Shown here in pieces: positions 45,919 through 54,634 of a stretch of DNA of 64,000 bases (positions are counted from its first letter, which is position 1; every line of letters starts with the position of its first letter). The position numbers and the translations under genes are program-made. The notes beneath the pieces are model-generated. The model was not told the DNA's origin and did not search any database. It saw nothing but the letters and a program-made list of their open reading frames with translations. The stretch lies in the NCBI GenBank assembly GCA_051656605.1, contig JBOGCF010000020.1:62001-126000 (forward strand), written 5' to 3'. This DNA is from UBA12018 sp051656605. GTDB lineage: Bacteria; Bacteroidota; Bacteroidia; Bacteroidales; CAMTPD01.

Positions 45919-46722
45919 ATGAATACTTCTATTTATTTACTCATTTTAGTTCCTGTTATTTTATTCCTGACTATTCGTCTTCTTCTCAAAATATACAAGC
46001 CAAAGATAAGGGGCGTAATGGGTGAAAAAAAAGTAGCCTTTATCCTTCGTTTCTTATCCGGGAAGAATTATAAAACACTCAACAACGTATTATTAAAGAC
46101 GAGTTTTGGTACTACACAGATAGACCATATCGTAGTTTCGAAACGTGGAATCTTTGTGATTGAAACCAAGAATTACATGGGTGTGATTACGGGAAGTGAG
46201 CACAGTGAAATGTGGAAGCAAGCTGTGTATGACAAGAAGCGCGAATTTCAAAACCCGATACAACAAAACAAGGGACATATCAGTGCTTTGAAAAAGACGC
46301 TGCTGGGACTAGGTCCGCTATACTTCTTCTCTATTATTGCTTTCTCTAATGAAGCCAGATTAAATGTAAGGGCCGAAAGTGCATACGTAATTCGATGGAA
46401 ACGTTTGTTCTGGACAGTTTGGAAACACCGCAAACGACGCCTGTCGGATGACCAAGTAACGCAAATCACGGCTTGTCTGCAAGCAGCCAATATCAACACG
46501 TACACCAATCGTCGGATTCATGTAAAAACAACCAAAGAAAATGTGGTACGAAAAAAGGCAGCTCTGGCAGCCGGACTTTGCCCCTATTGCGGAGGCAAAC
46601 TCGTGAAGCGCAAAGGTAAATACGGTAAGTTTTTAGGATGCTCTAACTTCCCTTCGTGTCGGTTTATGAAACGATATGAACCCAAACGAGGTTTCTTTGC
46701 CCGTTTATTTTTCGGCAGTTAA
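45919..46722 (+). CDS. NERD-domain protein with topoisomerase-type zinc finger
   Basis: The 267-residue product has one N-terminal membrane helix (about 5-24), a NERD domain (about 33-140) and a C-terminal four-cysteine zinc finger (about 222-255, CPYCGGKLVKRKGKYGKFLGCSNFPSC). The NERD core shows GEKKVAFIL, then TTQIDHIVVSKRGIFVIETKNY, the acid-x-x-K nuclease motif of the restriction-enzyme-like fold. NERD proteins are predicted to cut or process nucleic acids, but few have been tested. The zinc finger is of the kind that binds single-stranded DNA in topoisomerase I. It sits alone and converges with the beta-lactamase, 10 bases apart. Confidence 0.88.
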   Translation: MNTSIYLLILVPVILFLTIRLLLKIYKPKIRGVMGEKKVAFILRFLSGKNYKTLNNVLLKTSFGTTQIDHIVVSKRGIFVIETKNYMGVITGSEHSEMWKQAVYDKKREFQNPIQQNKGHISALKKTLLGLGPLYFFSIIAFSNEARLNVRAESAYVIRWKRLFWTVWKHRKRRLSDDQVTQITACLQAANINTYTNRRIHVKTTKENVVRKKAALAAGLCPYCGGKLVKRKGKYGKFLGCSNFPSCRFMKRYEPKRGFFARLFFGS

Positions 46723-46732
46723 GCGTAGTAGA

Positions 46733-47620
46733 CTATTCTTCTGCGTAATAATTGTACACTTCGCGTGCAATCTGCGCAATGATTTCTTCGTTTACTTCGT
46801 TGGGTTCTGTCGAATCTTTTACAAACACAGCAACCACAACCAGCGGACCATCATTGGGCATTACAATTACACCGGCATCGTTTGTTGCTCCGGCTATGCC
46901 TTCTTTATTAAAGCCCGAAGTCCCTGTTTTGTTTACCAGCAAAGCTTCTTCGGGCAGATACTTACGTAAACGGCCGCTCCCTGTGGCCAGATTAGACATT
47001 GCATTCCACAAATAAAAACGGGTATTATTGGCAAGTACTTTGCGCTCGGCAAACAACGTAAGCAGATCTGCCATGGCACGCGGAGTAGTATAGTTTTCGT
47101 ACTGATTGTTCCACGCCTGATGCATGGTTGCTTCGTCGTAGACAATATTCACCGAGTCGATACCTAATGAATGAATGTAGTTGTTTAAAGCAACCGGACC
47201 ACCGGTTTGTCGCAGCAACACATCACAGGCATTGTTATCACTTCGTTTCACCGAAAGATCGAGAAGTGTTACAATATTGATCTTCTCCCCTGCTTTATAG
47301 GCATCACGCATAGGGCTCCATGTATCCTCAAGCAAGTCGGCAGGTTGCAACACAATCATGTCATTCAAATCAAGATTCCCTTTATCCACCTCGTTTAGAA
47401 CGTGCAAAGCTAAGTGAAACTTAAAGACACTTTGCATCGGAAAACGCTCATCCAGGTGCAGACCTAGTGTCTCTCCCGTATCCAGATTGCGAATAGCAAC
47501 GCCTATCCCGGCTTGTTTTCCGGCAACGATCGAGTCTATTTTTTGCTGTAAATTCTGAGCTGTCGCAAGCATATTAAAAGCAATGCTCAAGATGAGTGCT
47601 ACGAAAAGTTTTGTTTTCAT
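46733..47620 (-). CDS. Class A beta-lactamase, PER-like (subclass A2)
   Basis: The 295-residue protein has a signal peptide (to about ATAQ22) and all the active-site motifs: S64-VF-K67 in MQSVFKFHLAL, SDN (127-129), the general base E163 in VYDEATMH and KTG (231-233) followed by TSG. The N-terminal and C-terminal segments (ATNDAGVIVMPNDGPLVVVA, FVKDSTEPNEVNEEIIAQ) closely resemble PER-type enzymes, and the family also includes the Bacteroides CfxA and CepA enzymes. It should hydrolyse penicillins and cephalosporins in the periplasm; the exact spectrum is not predictable. The MFS gene lies 38 bases upstream on the same strand, so they may share a transcript. Confidence 0.93.
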   Translation of the reverse strand: MKTKLFVALILSIAFNMLATAQNLQQKIDSIVAGKQAGIGVAIRNLDTGETLGLHLDERFPMQSVFKFHLALHVLNEVDKGNLDLNDMIVLQPADLLEDTWSPMRDAYKAGEKINIVTLLDLSVKRSDNNACDVLLRQTGGPVALNNYIHSLGIDSVNIVYDEATMHQAWNNQYENYTTPRAMADLLTLFAERKVLANNTRFYLWNAMSNLATGSGRLRKYLPEEALLVNKTGTSGFNKEGIAGATNDAGVIVMPNDGPLVVVAVFVKDSTEPNEVNEEIIAQIAREVYNYYAEE

Positions 47621-47658
47621 TGAAGGTGTCTTGTGTTGAGTGTGTAAAGATAATACGA

Positions 47659-48819
47659 CTATTGCAATTTATTGCGCGTTTGCAGCCAAACAAAAAACAG
47701 TCCGGGTATACCGATCACAACGGCAGTAAGCAGTAATGCGATCTTGAGAGAGTAAGCATCGCTAAGCCAACCGATAAACGGTGCAACTGCCGCAAATATG
47801 ATGCGGATCACAAAGTTGCGGATCGACAATACGGTGGTGCGCATCTCCGACATCGTCATCTGGTTGATATATCCTTTCAAGATGGGTGTAGCAAAACCAC
47901 GCACCACATAAAAGACCAACAAAACAAGCAATGCTGCCCAAGTAAGATTGAATGCCAACGCGACATACCCCCCGGCAATAAAGAAAAGGATAAGCCATGC
48001 CATTCGTGTAGGTCCCATGGCGCGCTCTACACGATCGGAGTATAAAGCGGAGAAGCCAACGGTTAGGTTAAGTACCGTCCAAATAACTCCGAAATAAGAT
48101 GTGGGCGTTTTCAGATCAATTAATACAGGTTGTACAAACCAAGCCATTGTCAACGTAGCCGCACCAATAATACCCGAAAACATGATGTTGTAAAACAACG
48201 GTTTGTTCGTCACGAGCGAATAACGTACGATACGCACAATCTCTTTCATCGGGTTCTTAATATCCAGTTTCGACGTATACTCCTTTAAAAACAAAGCAGC
48301 CGGAATACCGCTAAATGCGACTACTGCTTGCAAGTAAAACGGCATACGAATTGAATAAGCAGCCAGCAATCCTCCGGCAATTCCGGCCAAGGCTTCGGCA
48401 AAGTTTCCGATCATCATGATGCGTCCTTCATAGCGCAGATACAAATCTTGCTTCTTAAAGTGAAGCGTCGTATCATAAAGCAATGCCGAATCAGCCCCAT
48501 TCACCAGCGTCTGACCAATCCCCAGCAAAACCTCCGCAACAAGAAAGGCCTGAAAACTTCCGGTGAGTGCATAAACCAGATACCCTATAAAAAACAAAAT
48601 ACTACCTGTAAGCAAACATTTTTTCTTTCCCCATACATCGGCCAGATATCCCGAAGGAATCTCCAATGCCACAGCGGCAATAGAGTATACACTTTTAAGC
48701 ATAAAGATATCTTGCAAGGTGAGTCCGTTTTTCTCATAAAACAGAACGATTACCGGCATTACAAGCGAAAACCACTTGGACAGTTTGATGGCGTAAAGAG
48801 CTAATATATTTTGCTTCAT
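47659..48819 (-). CDS. MFS transporter, 12 helices
   Basis: The 386-residue membrane protein has 12 predicted helices in two halves. The MFS loop signature lies between helices 2 and 3 (GYLADVWGKKKCLL) and a GYLSD-like DRVERAMG loop in the second half. The start is MKQNILALYAIKLSKWFSL. Drug or sugar export is typical for such single-subunit carriers; the substrate is not evident. The beta-lactamase gene follows 38 bases later on the same strand, which may mean both are used against beta-lactams, but the link is only positional. TACCTTTG (complement of 48852-48859) is a possible -7 box. Confidence 0.88.
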   Translation of the reverse strand: MKQNILALYAIKLSKWFSLVMPVIVLFYEKNGLTLQDIFMLKSVYSIAAVALEIPSGYLADVWGKKKCLLTGSILFFIGYLVYALTGSFQAFLVAEVLLGIGQTLVNGADSALLYDTTLHFKKQDLYLRYEGRIMMIGNFAEALAGIAGGLLAAYSIRMPFYLQAVVAFSGIPAALFLKEYTSKLDIKNPMKEIVRIVRYSLVTNKPLFYNIMFSGIIGAATLTMAWFVQPVLIDLKTPTSYFGVIWTVLNLTVGFSALYSDRVERAMGPTRMAWLILFFIAGGYVALAFNLTWAALLVLLVFYVVRGFATPILKGYINQMTMSEMRTTVLSIRNFVIRIIFAAVAPFIGWLSDAYSLKIALLLTAVVIGIPGLFFVWLQTRNKLQ

Positions 48820-48858
48820 TCAAGATAGGGAGTTGACAGGGATTGATGCTGCAAAGGT

Positions 48859-48902
48859 AAAAAAAATGCCACACGATTATCCCGATTGATAAAGCGTGTG
48901 GC
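48859..48902 (-). terminator. Terminator after the second GH20 gene
   Basis: On the minus strand GCCACACG (48902-48895) pairs with CGTGTGGC (48875-48868), followed by one base and eight T residues (48866-48859). Confidence 0.85.
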
Positions 48903-48917
48903 AAGATTCTATTGTTG

Positions 48918-50933
48918 TTATTTCTTTTTATCCGGAGAGTAAATCAGTCCGTCAACAGCTTGTTGTCCGTCGGGAGTTACAAATACCGCCGAAAACATCC
49001 ATTTGGTGAGTCTCACTTGCGGTGCGGAGAACTTCCCGATTGGTAGTTTGATCAAGACTTTATTCCAGCCTTTGTTCAACTGTACTTCAATCGGATCACG
49101 CCCTACCATGTTTTCATTCCCAAGGGGAGTCTCGTTTGATTTTTCACGATGCACGGATGTCCATACCGGAGGCTGTATTGCGGAATCGTTAATCCATATC
49201 TTACTTTCTTTGTAATCCCATTTGCCTTGCTCGGGAGCCAAGTCCATCTCGGAACGACTGTAGTTTTGCGTTTCAAACCACAATCCTACCTTCTGTTTCT
49301 TTGGCGAATACACATAAGTCCAAGCGTAGGCCGTACTGTTTTCTTTGGGTTCTTTGTAGAATCCGGGCACAAGCGTTCCCCATACATGACGTAAGTAAAC
49401 ACCCGCTCCGTTTGCCGATGCTACCGGGATTTCGTTGCCCTCGTATGTGTAGGTATTCTTTAAGACTTGCTCGGGCTCGAATGTTTCAGTCAGATTTCCT
49501 GCATTCGGAAAAGGACCGGCAATGTTCCAATTTACATTTGTCTGCTTTACATAGGCAAACGGATATCCGTCGAAGTTGTTTGCTTTATGCCACAACATAC
49601 GCGACTCAAAGTCTTGGAAAGCTTGGTAAGGTGCTGTTTTAGGCTGCATCGTTGTTCCAAACTCATCAAAATACTGCCAACCTCCTCCTTGCCAAGCACG
49701 CTCGGCAATCGCAAGCATATTCGGGTATAAATAGTTTTCGAGTATAATATTACGCTCATTGTCAATGTAACGATCGTGCCACAAAGCCAATATCGTACCC
49801 GCGTGTTGATCTGAACCTTCTGAGACATTTCCAATTCGACTTGTATACAAAGCATAGATATCAGCAAACGTATCGAAGTGATTCAAGTAATGAAACTTGC
49901 TATCGATGGCCGGAATACCAGGGGTTGCTTTTCCACGATAGCTCCACAGTTGCGTCATATCTACTTCTCCTTCTTTGTAGTCCCAACCGGGATTCCATGA
50001 TATTACTTTCTTTCCTTGCGCACGCACAAAGTCAACCATCTCAGGAACGAAACGCGGGTTTGTAAACTCTACCTCATCCGTTCCGATATGTAGATAAGGG
50101 ACATCTAGCACCACACATGCTTCCGCGATCAAATCTTTTAGGATAGCCATCCCCTCTTCGCTCTGCATATCGCACTTGAAAGCCCGCTCAAAAGCGGCAC
50201 TATGTCCCGGCATATCTAGCTCGGGTATTAAGGTTACATTGTGAGCCTTACAGAACTCGACCAACTCTCTTGCCTCAGCTTGAGTGTAAAACTTACCAGG
50301 CATTCGCGTCATATTCTCGGCCGACGTAAGTTGCGGATACTTCTTGCTTTCAAGTCTCCAAGCTTGATTTTCGGTAAGGTGCCAATGAAATACGTTGATC
50401 TTGTATTTGGATAAAGCCGCGATCTCACGTTTAAGTTCGTCCATCGAGATATAACTACGACCTACATCTTGCATAAATCCGCGTACGCGAAAAGATGGCC
50501 AGTCGGTGATACTTATGTATGGTAGTTTTCCCGGTTTGTTTTCTTGCACTAGTTGGGCCAATGTTTGCAATCCCCAGTATACACCTTGAGTCGTAGTTGC
50601 CAGCAGTTCAATACCTGCAGGAGTTATGCTTAATGAATACGCCTCATCCATGTTATTTTTTACACCCGATATCGTATCGATCAGTTTTACGGACAATTGA
50701 AGTTTGCTTTCATTTGCTATCTGTATATTCAATTGCGAAAGTTGATCTTGCACAAGCTTGCTCACTTCAGGGTCGCAGCTCAACTTAAATTGATTATACA
50801 CTAACAGACCCTCTTCTATATGTATGGTCTGAGGCTTTGGTAAGAGTTGTTTTTGAGCATTCAACTCAACTCCTACTCCCAATAATGATATACTAGCACA
50901 CAACAGCAACTGTCGAAAGCTTACGTTTTTCAT
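48918..50933 (-). CDS. GH20 beta-N-acetylhexosaminidase, second copy
   Basis: The 671-residue product has a signal peptide (to about LNAQ27), an N-terminal GH20b domain (about 35-140) and a GH20 barrel (about 148-470) with the catalytic pair D286-E287 in YLHIGTDEVEF. A C-terminal region (about 500-670) with a beta sandwich follows; it carries LNKGWNKVLIKLPIGKFSAPQ, a pattern seen in proteins that end GH20 or similar enzymes. It is shorter than the enzyme at 32956-35268 and lacks its chitobiase-type tail, which suggests different aglycone preference. TATATTTG lies about 100 bases upstream as a possible -7 box. It stands alone, separate from SusC/SusD. Confidence 0.92.
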   Translation of the reverse strand: MKNVSFRQLLLCASISLLGVGVELNAQKQLLPKPQTIHIEEGLLVYNQFKLSCDPEVSKLVQDQLSQLNIQIANESKLQLSVKLIDTISGVKNNMDEAYSLSITPAGIELLATTTQGVYWGLQTLAQLVQENKPGKLPYISITDWPSFRVRGFMQDVGRSYISMDELKREIAALSKYKINVFHWHLTENQAWRLESKKYPQLTSAENMTRMPGKFYTQAEARELVEFCKAHNVTLIPELDMPGHSAAFERAFKCDMQSEEGMAILKDLIAEACVVLDVPYLHIGTDEVEFTNPRFVPEMVDFVRAQGKKVISWNPGWDYKEGEVDMTQLWSYRGKATPGIPAIDSKFHYLNHFDTFADIYALYTSRIGNVSEGSDQHAGTILALWHDRYIDNERNIILENYLYPNMLAIAERAWQGGGWQYFDEFGTTMQPKTAPYQAFQDFESRMLWHKANNFDGYPFAYVKQTNVNWNIAGPFPNAGNLTETFEPEQVLKNTYTYEGNEIPVASANGAGVYLRHVWGTLVPGFYKEPKENSTAYAWTYVYSPKKQKVGLWFETQNYSRSEMDLAPEQGKWDYKESKIWINDSAIQPPVWTSVHREKSNETPLGNENMVGRDPIEVQLNKGWNKVLIKLPIGKFSAPQVRLTKWMFSAVFVTPDGQQAVDGLIYSPDKKK

Positions 50934-51437
50934 GAATTAGTCGGTTTATTTTATTTTAATATGTTTACACAATTTGTACTGAATGCATACATACCGTTCT
51001 AGATATTATACATTCCATAATCTAAGAGATATGCAAATATAATTAAACTTTAATCGTTTTGTTATGACATTTTATAAAGATCATAATACAATATCCCAAC
51101 ACAAGCCTTTACCCCGAATAACATCGATCTAAAGTTACATATATATAATTCTTTGATAAGCCAGATTCTCACTATATAATCAGAAGTATTTGAAAAAGAA
51201 GTATTATTGAATGGAATCTTTATAGGTAAATAGTTTTTACATGATTTAAAACCACACCAACAATACACATTGCTAAGAATAAGACACTTAACAACAGAAC
51301 GCCCCATTAAAGAAAAAAAAGAGTATATATTTTAGGGTTCATTATATAGTTCAGTTATTTTATACAATCTTGAGAATTTAGAAAATCAATATATATTTGT
51401 AAAACACCAAATAAGAAGAGGTTTATACATATATAAA
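50934..51437. other. AT-rich intergenic region upstream of the second GH20 gene
   Basis: The region holds TATATTTG on the minus strand (51034-51041), a likely -7 box for GH20, and a good plus-strand promoter at 51370-51399. An 81-codon minus frame at 51062-51307 has no support from composition or motifs. Nothing else was recognised. Confidence 0.5.
51370..51399 (+). promoter_or_regulatory. Promoter of the 130-residue hypothetical gene
   Basis: TATATTTG (51392-51399) with a TTG core 19 bases upstream (51370-51372) gives both Bacteroidetes promoter elements. The start codon is at 51438, about 33 bases downstream of the expected start of transcription. Confidence 0.6.
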
Positions 51438-51830
51438 ATGAATTTACAATCTAGACCTTATATGAAAAAAAAACGATTATTACTTTACACTTATCGAGCT
51501 TACAAAACATTAAAAAATGTTTGCTTCGAGCCTTCGATTCATACAAGCTTTCATACGTATGAAACAATAGCAAATACAAAAATGGAGTTTCTAGTTATCC
51601 AAAACAATAGAGGTTATCAAGCTAAATCAATATTACCTATTAAGGTAATTAATTTGCGTCTACAGTTTTTATCCGAGAATCAGAAAACAATTTGGGCATT
51701 GCACAGTGCCGGATTTAGTAATGAGCAGATAGAAGATCTCTATTCAGCTCCACAAAACTGGGCTAAAAATGAAATCAGCAACCTATACAGCATCTTATTA
51801 CATAGTAAGAACTCACTTGTGACAGATTAG
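51438..51830 (+). CDS. AT-rich hypothetical protein
   Basis: This 130-residue basic protein is unrecognised. A start at the second methionine (51462, MKKKRLLLYTYR) is equally possible. It has no signal peptide. The C-terminal third (LSENQKTIWALHSAGFSNEQIEDLYSAPQNWAKNEI, outlined here in part) looks like a helix-turn-helix of the sigma-factor region 4 kind, but this is a guess. Composition is very AT-rich. Both -33 and -7 elements are present, so it is probably a real gene; it lies before the S9 peptidase gene, which has its own promoter. Confidence 0.5.
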   Translation: MNLQSRPYMKKKRLLLYTYRAYKTLKNVCFEPSIHTSFHTYETIANTKMEFLVIQNNRGYQAKSILPIKVINLRLQFLSENQKTIWALHSAGFSNEQIEDLYSAPQNWAKNEISNLYSILLHSKNSLVTD

Positions 51831-51852
51831 CGCATTTAAGTAGACTAATAGA

Positions 51853-51882
51853 TTGTGAGTTCTGTATAAACATATATATTTG
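51853..51882 (+). promoter_or_regulatory. Promoter of the S9 peptidase gene
   Basis: TTG (51853-51855) and TATATTTG (51875-51882) are 19 bases apart, 28 bases before the start codon. Confidence 0.65.
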
Positions 51883-51909
51883 CTTATGTTTATCCTTAAA
51901 TCATAAGTT

Positions 51910-54018
51910 ATGAGAAATATTCAAATACGTTTCTACTTAATTACGGGCATGTTTATCAATTCGCTTCTATGCAATGCAGCCAATTTTCCTGCATCTACTT
52001 TACCAATCACAACCTTAAATGCTAAATACAAGTCTATAGATTCTATCTATACTCGAAGCCAAAAAGTCTTTAATAATCAAGTCAATCCTAACTGGATACC
52101 AGAAAGCAATTCTTTTTGGTATGAGAACAACGACCAATCGGGCAAACAATATGTGCACATCGATTGTACGAATGGCAATAAACAAACATTTAGTTCTTAT
52201 GAGGATTTACAGCAGTTTATCAAGCCACAAACAGCTAATAAGACAAAAGATGTCGAGTCAAAAGATCGTACTCCCGAAAATAAACTAATATCTCCAAACC
52301 AGAAATATACAGTCACGATCTACAATAATAACATTTGGATTACAGATCAAAAGTCGGGAGTAAAAACACAACTCAGCTATAATGGAGCCCCAAACAACGG
52401 CTTTTCGTCCGAAATACATTGGTCGCACTCGTCAGAGTTCTTTGTTGCAATGCAAGTGCTCGAAGCACCTCAACGTACAATTCCTCTTATCGAGTCTACC
52501 CCATCAGACCAACTGCAACCTCGACTCAAATGGATTAACTACAACAAGCCTGGAGATGTATTATCCATTGCAACGCCGAGATTGTTTTCAGCTAAAACAC
52601 TTCAAGAAATCCCTCTGAATCTAAAAGATTATAAGCATCAATATTGGCTCAACTTTACAGGATGGAACAAAGAGAGCTCTGCTTTTACTTTCGAATTTAA
52701 TGAGCGTGGGCATCAGCGGTACGAAGTAACACGTGTAGACACAACCGGCAATGTAAAGTCCATCGTAAAAGAAACATCAAAAACATTTATCCATTACTAT
52801 AAGAATTATCGTTACACAACTTCGGATGAGAAACAGCTTTTCTGGATTTCGGAGCGAGATGGATGGCGTCATTTATACCGCTTTGATGCGAACACGGGAA
52901 AACTAATAAATCAAATTACCAAAGGGAATTGGGTGGTAAGAGATGTTGTATGGGTAGACGAAGCTAACCAAACTATTTTATTCAAAGCCTCAGGTATAAA
53001 TAAAAAAGAGGATCCTTATAACATACATCTTTGCAAGATTAAATGGGATGGATCAGGCTTTGAAGATCTTACTCCCGAACAAGCCAATCACATCATTACA
53101 GTCGCACCAAACAAACAATACGTTGTCGATTGCTATTCGAGACCGGATATGCCTACGGTATCTGTATTGCGTACGATCACAGGAAAAGTCATTACTGAAC
53201 TGGAGAAAGCAGATATTTCGGAATTGCAAAAGGAAGGATGGACTATGCCTGAAGTATTTTGTGCAAAAGGACGTGACGGAGTCAGTGACATCTGGGGAAC
53301 CATATTCAGACCTTCTCACTTTGATGCGTCAAAGAGCTATCCGGTAATCGAATTTATCTATGCTGGTCCGCACGATTCACATGTAAACAAGAATTTTCAA
53401 GCATACAGTCATTTAACGTCTCGACTGTGCGAACTTGGCTTTATCGTTGTTACCATTGATGGAATGGGCACGGCCAATCGTTCGAAAGCTTTTCACGATG
53501 TCTGCTGGAGAAACCTCAAAGACGCCGGTTTCCCCGATCGAATCGCTTGGATCAAAGCAGCCGCAGCTAAATACAAGCAACTAAACATCGACAATGTTGG
53601 CATCTACGGATACTCTGCCGGTGGCCAAAGTGCTTTGGGTGCATTACTTTTTCACAACGACTTCTACAAGGTGGCTGTTGCATTATGCGGTTGCCATGAT
53701 AATAGAATGGATAAAATTTGGTGGAACGAGCAATGGATGGGATATCCTATTGGTGAATGGTATGCCCAATCATCCAATGTAGTCAATGCTCATTTATTAA
53801 AAGGCAAACTGATGCTTATCAATGGAGAAATCGACGACAATGTAGATCCTGCGTCATCCCTTCAAGTTGTAAAAGCGCTTATCAATGCAAACAAATCTTT
53901 TGAGATGATGTACATGCCGGGATATGGACATAGTTTAGGTGGCTCCTATGAAATGAGATTGATACATGACTTCTTCGTTAAGAATATATTGCATCTAGCT
54001 CCGCCTGAGCGCAACTAG
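51910..54018 (+). CDS. Dipeptidyl peptidase IV-type serine peptidase (S9), secreted
   Basis: The 702-residue product has a signal peptide, a DPP IV N-terminal beta-propeller (about 90-470) and an alpha/beta-hydrolase domain (about 480-700). The triad is S569 in YGYSAGGQSALG, D642 in NGEIDDNVDP and H674 in GYGHSLGG. Glu residues in the propeller that bind the peptide N-terminus are expected, but I did not locate them with certainty. Such enzymes cut dipeptides from the N-terminus of peptides, usually after proline or alanine, in the periplasm. The serine motif is GYSAGG instead of the GWSYGG of classic DPP IV, so specificity may differ. It converges with the GNAT gene. Confidence 0.9.
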   Translation: MRNIQIRFYLITGMFINSLLCNAANFPASTLPITTLNAKYKSIDSIYTRSQKVFNNQVNPNWIPESNSFWYENNDQSGKQYVHIDCTNGNKQTFSSYEDLQQFIKPQTANKTKDVESKDRTPENKLISPNQKYTVTIYNNNIWITDQKSGVKTQLSYNGAPNNGFSSEIHWSHSSEFFVAMQVLEAPQRTIPLIESTPSDQLQPRLKWINYNKPGDVLSIATPRLFSAKTLQEIPLNLKDYKHQYWLNFTGWNKESSAFTFEFNERGHQRYEVTRVDTTGNVKSIVKETSKTFIHYYKNYRYTTSDEKQLFWISERDGWRHLYRFDANTGKLINQITKGNWVVRDVVWVDEANQTILFKASGINKKEDPYNIHLCKIKWDGSGFEDLTPEQANHIITVAPNKQYVVDCYSRPDMPTVSVLRTITGKVITELEKADISELQKEGWTMPEVFCAKGRDGVSDIWGTIFRPSHFDASKSYPVIEFIYAGPHDSHVNKNFQAYSHLTSRLCELGFIVVTIDGMGTANRSKAFHDVCWRNLKDAGFPDRIAWIKAAAAKYKQLNIDNVGIYGYSAGGQSALGALLFHNDFYKVAVALCGCHDNRMDKIWWNEQWMGYPIGEWYAQSSNVVNAHLLKGKLMLINGEIDDNVDPASSLQVVKALINANKSFEMMYMPGYGHSLGGSYEMRLIHDFFVKNILHLAPPERN

Positions 54019-54020
54019 CA

Positions 54021-54524
54021 CTAGATCAAGAATTCAAAAGCCAATCGTTCCGAGCCATCTCGAACAAATACAATACCGCAGTAATAGTAGCCAAACTTCT
54101 CAATCGAGCGCTGCATGGCAACATTATCAACGTGTGTATCGATACGCATACACTTCACGCCTCTTTCTTTGCACATCGAACGGGCAAAGTCTAGAATAAA
54201 ACCAGCAATGCCTTTTCCTTTTTGAGAAGTTGCAACTGCGATGCGATGTACAACAACGTATGGCAAATCATTTTTCCATGCTCCGATAATTAATTTGTAG
54301 CTTGGATCACCATCGAACGAAATCATAGCGGTCGCAACAATCTGTTGTTCATCAAGTACAACATAACTATCTCCGGCTTCAATATCTTGCAGCAATACTT
54401 CTTTGTTAGGGTATCCGTCTTGCCATTGGTCAATACCTTGTTCACGAAAAGCAGCTTGAGCCTCAGCTATAATCTCCAGCATGCGTGGGATATCTGCAGT
54501 CTCCGATTTGCGAATTGTATACAT
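54021..54524 (-). CDS. GNAT-family N-acetyltransferase
   Basis: The 167-residue product fits a GNAT fold. The CoA pyrophosphate loop is in HRIAVATSQKGKGIAGFILDF (Q/R-x-x-G-x-G/A type, here QKGKGIAG), and there is the usual beta4-alpha3-beta5 region around YVVLDEQQIVATAMISF. The acceptor is unknown; amino-acid, peptide or small-molecule acetylation is typical. It is cytoplasmic and stands alone. TATTTTTG (complement of 54555-54562) is a possible -7 box 30 bases upstream. Confidence 0.85.
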   Translation of the reverse strand: MYTIRKSETADIPRMLEIIAEAQAAFREQGIDQWQDGYPNKEVLLQDIEAGDSYVVLDEQQIVATAMISFDGDPSYKLIIGAWKNDLPYVVVHRIAVATSQKGKGIAGFILDFARSMCKERGVKCMRIDTHVDNVAMQRSIEKFGYYYCGIVFVRDGSERLAFEFLI

Positions 54525-54634
54525 TGATAATATGCTTTTAATTAATTAACTGCCCAAAAATAACAAACATTTTGCAAGAATCCGACTTGTACGATTGATT
54601 GTAGTTGCTAACTTTACATTAAATATAAAATAAG

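Noticed and set aside
46733..47620. Control of the beta-lactamase by the BlaI-M56 set
   Set aside because: They are about 11 kb apart, and no matching dyad was found near the beta-lactamase start, so this cannot be claimed.
51062..51307. 81-codon minus-strand frame
   Set aside because: It is AT-rich with no motif, promoter or homologous look, and probably occurs by chance in the long intergenic region.
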